Source of the DNA: JBFWUW01 sp050247075
Lineage (GTDB): Bacteria > Planctomycetota > Planctomycetia > Pirellulales > JBFWUW01
Assembly: GCA_050247075.1 (NCBI GenBank)
Contig: JBFWUW010000033.1
Location: 6,370 to 70,369 of the forward strand
Reading direction: 5' to 3'
DNA length: 64,000 nucleotides
The notes below the pieces were generated by a model, which had not been told where the DNA came from, did not search any database, and saw nothing but the letters and a program-made list of their open reading frames with translations. Below, piece by piece: positions 60,765 to 64,000 of the stretch. Both the position numbers and the translations under genes were made by a program. Position 1 is the first letter of the stretch, and the number at the start of each line of letters is the position of its first letter.

Positions 60765-63248
60765 ATGCTCGTTCAACGTGCGTGTTTTGCCCGTTGTTTG
60801 TTTCGCTGCCTGCTGGGGCTGGCGGCGGCGTTGCCGTTGTCCGCCGCGTGCCTGGCCGCGGACATTAGGATTACGCCCGACGCCGTCGTGCTGGAAGGCA
60901 ACTTCGCCCGCGCCCAATTGCTGGTGACGGCCCTGGGGGACGACGGTACGGCCAACGAGCTATCGGCCGACTTGACTCGCCAGGCAGCTTACGTGTCGGA
61001 CAATCCGGCGGTGGCTACGGTTGATGCGGCGGGCCGGCTGTTGGCCATTGCCGACGGGCAAGCCACGATTGCCGTCACGGCGGCGGGCGTGGCCAAGAAC
61101 GTGGTGGTCACGGTGACGGGCGTGGTGCCGCAGCCGCAGATTAAATTCAACGACCAGATCGCGCCTATCTTGAGCAAGGCCGGATGCAACATGGGGGCCT
61201 GCCACGCCGCCCAGCACGGCAAGGGGGGTTTTAAGCTCTCAGTGTTCAACTTTGCGCCGGAACAAGATTGGGAACAGATTATAAGAGACCGCGGCGGACG
61301 CCGGGTTGACATGCTCAATCCGGAACGAAGCCTGTTTCTACGCAAGCCAACGTTGGACCTGCCGCACGGAGGGAGCCTGCGGCTTCAAAAAGACAGTGTT
61401 GACTACCAAACCTTGGCGGCCTGGATCGCCGGCGGAGCCACACGGCCCGACCCTAAGACCCCCGCCGTGGCCAGTATCGAAGTACTGCCCAACCGCCGCC
61501 AAGGGAAAATGGGGCTGACGCAACAATTGCAAGTGGTGGCGACGTATGCCGACGGCCGCAAGCGCGATGTCACCCATTGGTGCAAGTTCGACAGCATGGA
61601 CGACGCCGTGCTGAACATTTCCGCGGATGGCCACCTGACGGCCATTGGCCGCGGGCAAGCCCCGGCCATGGCACGCTTTGAGGGACAAGCCGCCGTCTGC
61701 ACGGTGGTGGTGCCGTTTGCCGAAAATATCGACCTGGCTGGCTGGGTCGATAACAACTTTGTCGATACCCATGCGGCCGCCAAGTTCCGCGAATTGGGAA
61801 TTGCCCCGTCCCCTTTGTGCGACGATGCCACGTTCATCCGCCGCGCGTATCTCGACGCCATCGGCACGCTGCCGACAATGGAAGAGTCACAAGCTTTCTT
61901 GCAATCGGCCGATCCCGACAAGCGCAAGAAGGCCATCGACCGCCTGTTGGGACTGACGGGCGACCCGGCGCAAGACATTTACGTCAACCAGTACGCCGCC
62001 TTCTGGGCGATTAAATGGTCCGACCTGATCCGTGCCAGCAGCGCCAAGCTGGGCGAGCAGGGGATGTGGTCGATGCACAACTGGATTAAGTCGTCGTTGC
62101 GGTCCAACAAACCGTTCGACCAGTTCGTGCGCGAATTGATCACGGCCAAGGGCAGCATCTACACCAGCGGACCCGCCAATTACTACCGCATCTTTGCCGG
62201 ATCGGACGAGCTGACGGAAGCCACCGCGCAATTGTTTTTGGGTGTGCGCATGCAGTGTGCCAAGTGCCACCATCACCCGTTCGAGAAATACAGCCAGTCG
62301 GACTATTACGGCATGGCGGCATTCTTTGCCCGCGTGGGAACCAAGGGGACGACGGAGTTTGGCCTGTTCGGCGGCGACACCGTGGTACTGGTCCGTTCCG
62401 GCGGCGAAGTGGGTCACCCTCGCACCGGCCAGATCATGAAGCCCACGCCGTTGGAGGGCGAGCCGATCGAAGACCCGCTCGACCGCCGCCGTCCGTTGGC
62501 CGAATGGCTGACATCCCGCGACAACGCCTTTTTCAGCCGCAACGTGGCCAACCGCTACATGGGCTACCTGATGGGCCGCGGTTTGTGCGACCCCATCGAC
62601 GACATGCGGGCCACTAATCCGCCGACGAACATTCCGCTGATGGACGCCCTGGCCGATGACTTCGTGCAGAGCGGGTTCAATCTGCGGCACCTGATGCGGA
62701 CGATCATGAACAGCCGCCTGTACCAGTTGGAGTACCGCCCCACCGAGGCCAACGCCGGCGATACCAAATTCTACAGCCACTACCACGTCAAGCGGCTGTC
62801 GGCGGAAGTGCTGCTGGACGCCATCGACTACGCCACGGGCGTGCAGACCAAGTATCCCAGTTTGCCGCAAGGGACGCGGGCCATTGATCTGCCCGACAGC
62901 AATTACAACGATTACTCGCTAAAGGTGTTGGGCAAGCCGCTGCGGGTGAGCACTTGCGAATGCGAGCGGGTTAGCGACCCCAGCCTGGTGCAGACGCTGC
63001 ACTTGCTGAACAGCCCGCTGGTCTCCGACAAGATCGCCAATCCGGCTGGCCGCGTGGCCCGCCTGCTGAACGAAAAGAAATCGCACGACGAGATCGTCAA
63101 CGAACTATTCATGGCAACGTTGTGCCGCCTGCCCGGCGACGGCGAGCGCGGCCAGTCGGTGCTGCCCGCCGGTGCCGACGCAAAGCAGCATTATGAGGAC
63201 TTGTTGTGGGCGTTGATAAATTCAAAGCATTTTGTGTTTAATCATTAG
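60765..63248 (+). CDS. BIG2-DUF1549-DUF1553 cytochrome-type protein (second PSD1 gene)
   Basis: 827 aa from ATG 60765, supported by GGAGG at 60752; the TTG at 60705 is rejected. Signal peptide LVQRACFARCLFRCLLGLAAALPLSAACLA. Residues about 30-130 are an Ig-like BIG2 domain (VSDNPAVATVDAAGRLLAIADGQATIAVTAAG). Next a haem-like C-x4-C-H (GCNMGACHAA), a second BIG2-like stretch around 260-330, DUF1549 (FADTNGY-type replaced by YAAFWAIKWSDLIRASSAKLG; CAKCHHHPFEKYSQSDYYG) and DUF1553 (DDFVQSGFNLRHLMRTIMNSRLYQ). It differs from the 1060-aa copy by BIG2 instead of LamG. The PPC-domain gene follows 68 bp later. Confidence 0.88.
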   Translation: MLVQRACFARCLFRCLLGLAAALPLSAACLAADIRITPDAVVLEGNFARAQLLVTALGDDGTANELSADLTRQAAYVSDNPAVATVDAAGRLLAIADGQATIAVTAAGVAKNVVVTVTGVVPQPQIKFNDQIAPILSKAGCNMGACHAAQHGKGGFKLSVFNFAPEQDWEQIIRDRGGRRVDMLNPERSLFLRKPTLDLPHGGSLRLQKDSVDYQTLAAWIAGGATRPDPKTPAVASIEVLPNRRQGKMGLTQQLQVVATYADGRKRDVTHWCKFDSMDDAVLNISADGHLTAIGRGQAPAMARFEGQAAVCTVVVPFAENIDLAGWVDNNFVDTHAAAKFRELGIAPSPLCDDATFIRRAYLDAIGTLPTMEESQAFLQSADPDKRKKAIDRLLGLTGDPAQDIYVNQYAAFWAIKWSDLIRASSAKLGEQGMWSMHNWIKSSLRSNKPFDQFVRELITAKGSIYTSGPANYYRIFAGSDELTEATAQLFLGVRMQCAKCHHHPFEKYSQSDYYGMAAFFARVGTKGTTEFGLFGGDTVVLVRSGGEVGHPRTGQIMKPTPLEGEPIEDPLDRRRPLAEWLTSRDNAFFSRNVANRYMGYLMGRGLCDPIDDMRATNPPTNIPLMDALADDFVQSGFNLRHLMRTIMNSRLYQLEYRPTEANAGDTKFYSHYHVKRLSAEVLLDAIDYATGVQTKYPSLPQGTRAIDLPDSNYNDYSLKVLGKPLRVSTCECERVSDPSLVQTLHLLNSPLVSDKIANPAGRVARLLNEKKSHDEIVNELFMATLCRLPGDGERGQSVLPAGADAKQHYEDLLWALINSKHFVFNH

Positions 63249-63316
63249 AAGGGTGAGAGGCAAACGGCTGCCTGGCACCTTTGCTCTTTTATACGATTAC
63301 TTGGCGGACTCTTTCC

Positions 63317-64000
63317 ATGAAAAACCGCACGCTCGTTTATGCCCTTTTCATGTTGTCGGCGGCGGGGCTGGCCCGTGCTCAAACTTCGTATCCCATGATC
63401 TTGGGTTTGAAGCCGGCGGCGGTGCAGATTGGCACGACGGTGGAAGTGGAAGTGCCCAGCACGCACAGCCTGCGCGGCGCGAGCCAGGTGATTTTTTGGG
63501 GAGAAGGGGTGACGGCCGAGCCGGTTGACGCTGCCCTGAAGGAAGGCCAGCAGCATCCCGGCTCTGATATGCTCAAGATGAAAGTCACCGTGGCGGCCGA
63601 CGCCTTGCCCGGCGTGCGGGACTTTCGCATTCTCACGCCGCATGGCGTCTCCACCTTGGGCCAAATGGTGCTGGTCCGCGATCCGGTGGTCGTCGAGCAA
63701 GATAAGAACGACCTATTGGCCGATGCCCAGGCCGTGACGTTGCCCGCCACGCTCTGCGGTGCCATTGAAAAGGCCGAGGACGTGGACTATTTCAAGTTCA
63801 CCGTGGCCGCCGGCGCTGCTTATTCGTTTCATTGCCGTTCTTGCCGCTTGGAAGATAAACTGCACGACTTTCAAACGCGGTCAGACCCTATCCTGACGCT
63901 ACGCAACGCGGCGGGGGTGGTGTTGGAGGAGGCCGACAATTTCTTCTTCGCCGATCCCGTTTTGAACTACAAATTTGCCGCGGCCGGCGAGTACTTTCTG
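63317..64000 (+). CDS. Secreted PPC-domain protein, 3' end outside the window
   Basis: First 228 residues of an open frame starting at ATG 63317; no stop before the window ends. Signal peptide NRTLVYALFMLSAAGLARA, then a beta-rich domain (AAVQIGTTVEVEVPST; GVRDFRILTPHGVSTLGQMVLV) and the start of a bacterial pre-peptidase C-terminal (PPC)-type domain (ADAQAVTLPATLCGAIEKAEDVDYFKFTVAAG). In planctomycetes such proteins commonly follow a PSD1/DUF1501 gene and may be secreted, surface-bound adaptors. Two internal cysteines (HCRSCRLED) are unusual for the family. Confidence 0.75.
   Translation, partial: MKNRTLVYALFMLSAAGLARAQTSYPMILGLKPAAVQIGTTVEVEVPSTHSLRGASQVIFWGEGVTAEPVDAALKEGQQHPGSDMLKMKVTVAADALPGVRDFRILTPHGVSTLGQMVLVRDPVVVEQDKNDLLADAQAVTLPATLCGAIEKAEDVDYFKFTVAAGAAYSFHCRSCRLEDKLHDFQTRSDPILTLRNAAGVVLEEADNFFFADPVLNYKFAAAGEYFL

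Noticed and set aside
1..64000. tRNA or rRNA genes
   Set aside because: I scanned for the conserved T-arm and rRNA words and found none outside coding sequence; a tRNAscan-type search would be needed to exclude weak cases.

Overview
The window is 64 kb of a GC-rich chromosome (roughly 60% G+C by eye) that most likely comes from a member of the Planctomycetes, probably near the Pirellulales. The evidence is the gene content: two DUF1501 proteins, two large DUF1549/DUF1553 cytochrome-type proteins (PSCyt/PSD1 group), two DUF1559 pseudopilin-like proteins with prepilin N-termini, a DUF1573 protein, a sigma factor next to a Ser/Thr kinase, secreted PQQ-propeller and SMP-30 proteins, and many dispersed palindromic repeats between genes. 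I recognise no rRNA, tRNA, CRISPR array, complete insertion sequence or prophage. All assignments come from reading the sequence; no database was searched.

Layout. 0-9 kb: an anti-sigma-type ATPase directly followed by a Ski2-like helicase; a DUF1501 protein; two paralogous secreted Gly-rich proteins ending at a good terminator; an iron alcohol dehydrogenase; a translationally coupled nucleotidyltransferase-fold (DUF6932-like) and 67-aa pair. 9-17 kb: a PQQ-propeller protein, then a tight cassette of HemN/HemW-like radical SAM enzyme, GcvH-like lipoyl-carrier protein and 2[4Fe-4S] ferredoxin, followed by a Uma2 nuclease and a double alpha/beta hydrolase; then a Nudix hydrolase and a diguanylate cyclase. 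17-28 kb, minus strand: zinc-ribbon/PilM fusion, a large lipoprotein, a DUF1573 protein interrupted by one in-frame UGA, two DUF1559 pseudopilins, bioF and an EVE-domain protein. This looks like a cell-surface or pilin-type assembly neighbourhood.

28-41 kb: SMP-30 protein, a secreted protein with a YHS/TRASH-like tail, a minimal S24/S26-like protein, a C39-like secreted peptidase, a zinc-site small protein, a cytochrome-like protein, an S9 peptidase and a 1463-aa hybrid histidine kinase (five PAS, HisKA, HATPase, two REC, HPt). 41-50 kb: alpha/beta hydrolase, YgiQ-type radical SAM, and a PSD1 plus DUF1501 pair. 49-57 kb: SDR reductase, a 44-aa membrane protein, a CPA2 antiporter, superoxide dismutase, ECF sigma factor plus Ser/Thr kinase, and a DinB-like protein. 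57-58.5 kb is a gene-poor repeat island. 58.5-64 kb: an amidohydrolase-2 protein lacking usual metal ligands, larB, a second PSD1-type protein and the start of a PPC-domain protein.

The strongest candidates for something undescribed are: (1) the DUF1573 gene, where an in-frame UGA replaces the second Cys of the conserved SCxC motif and is followed by a 10-bp hairpin at the distance expected of a bacterial SECIS element; (2) the radical SAM / H-protein-like / ferredoxin cassette; (3) the DUF6932-like two-gene unit; and (4) an array of five regularly built hairpins in the 57.3-57.8 kb island.
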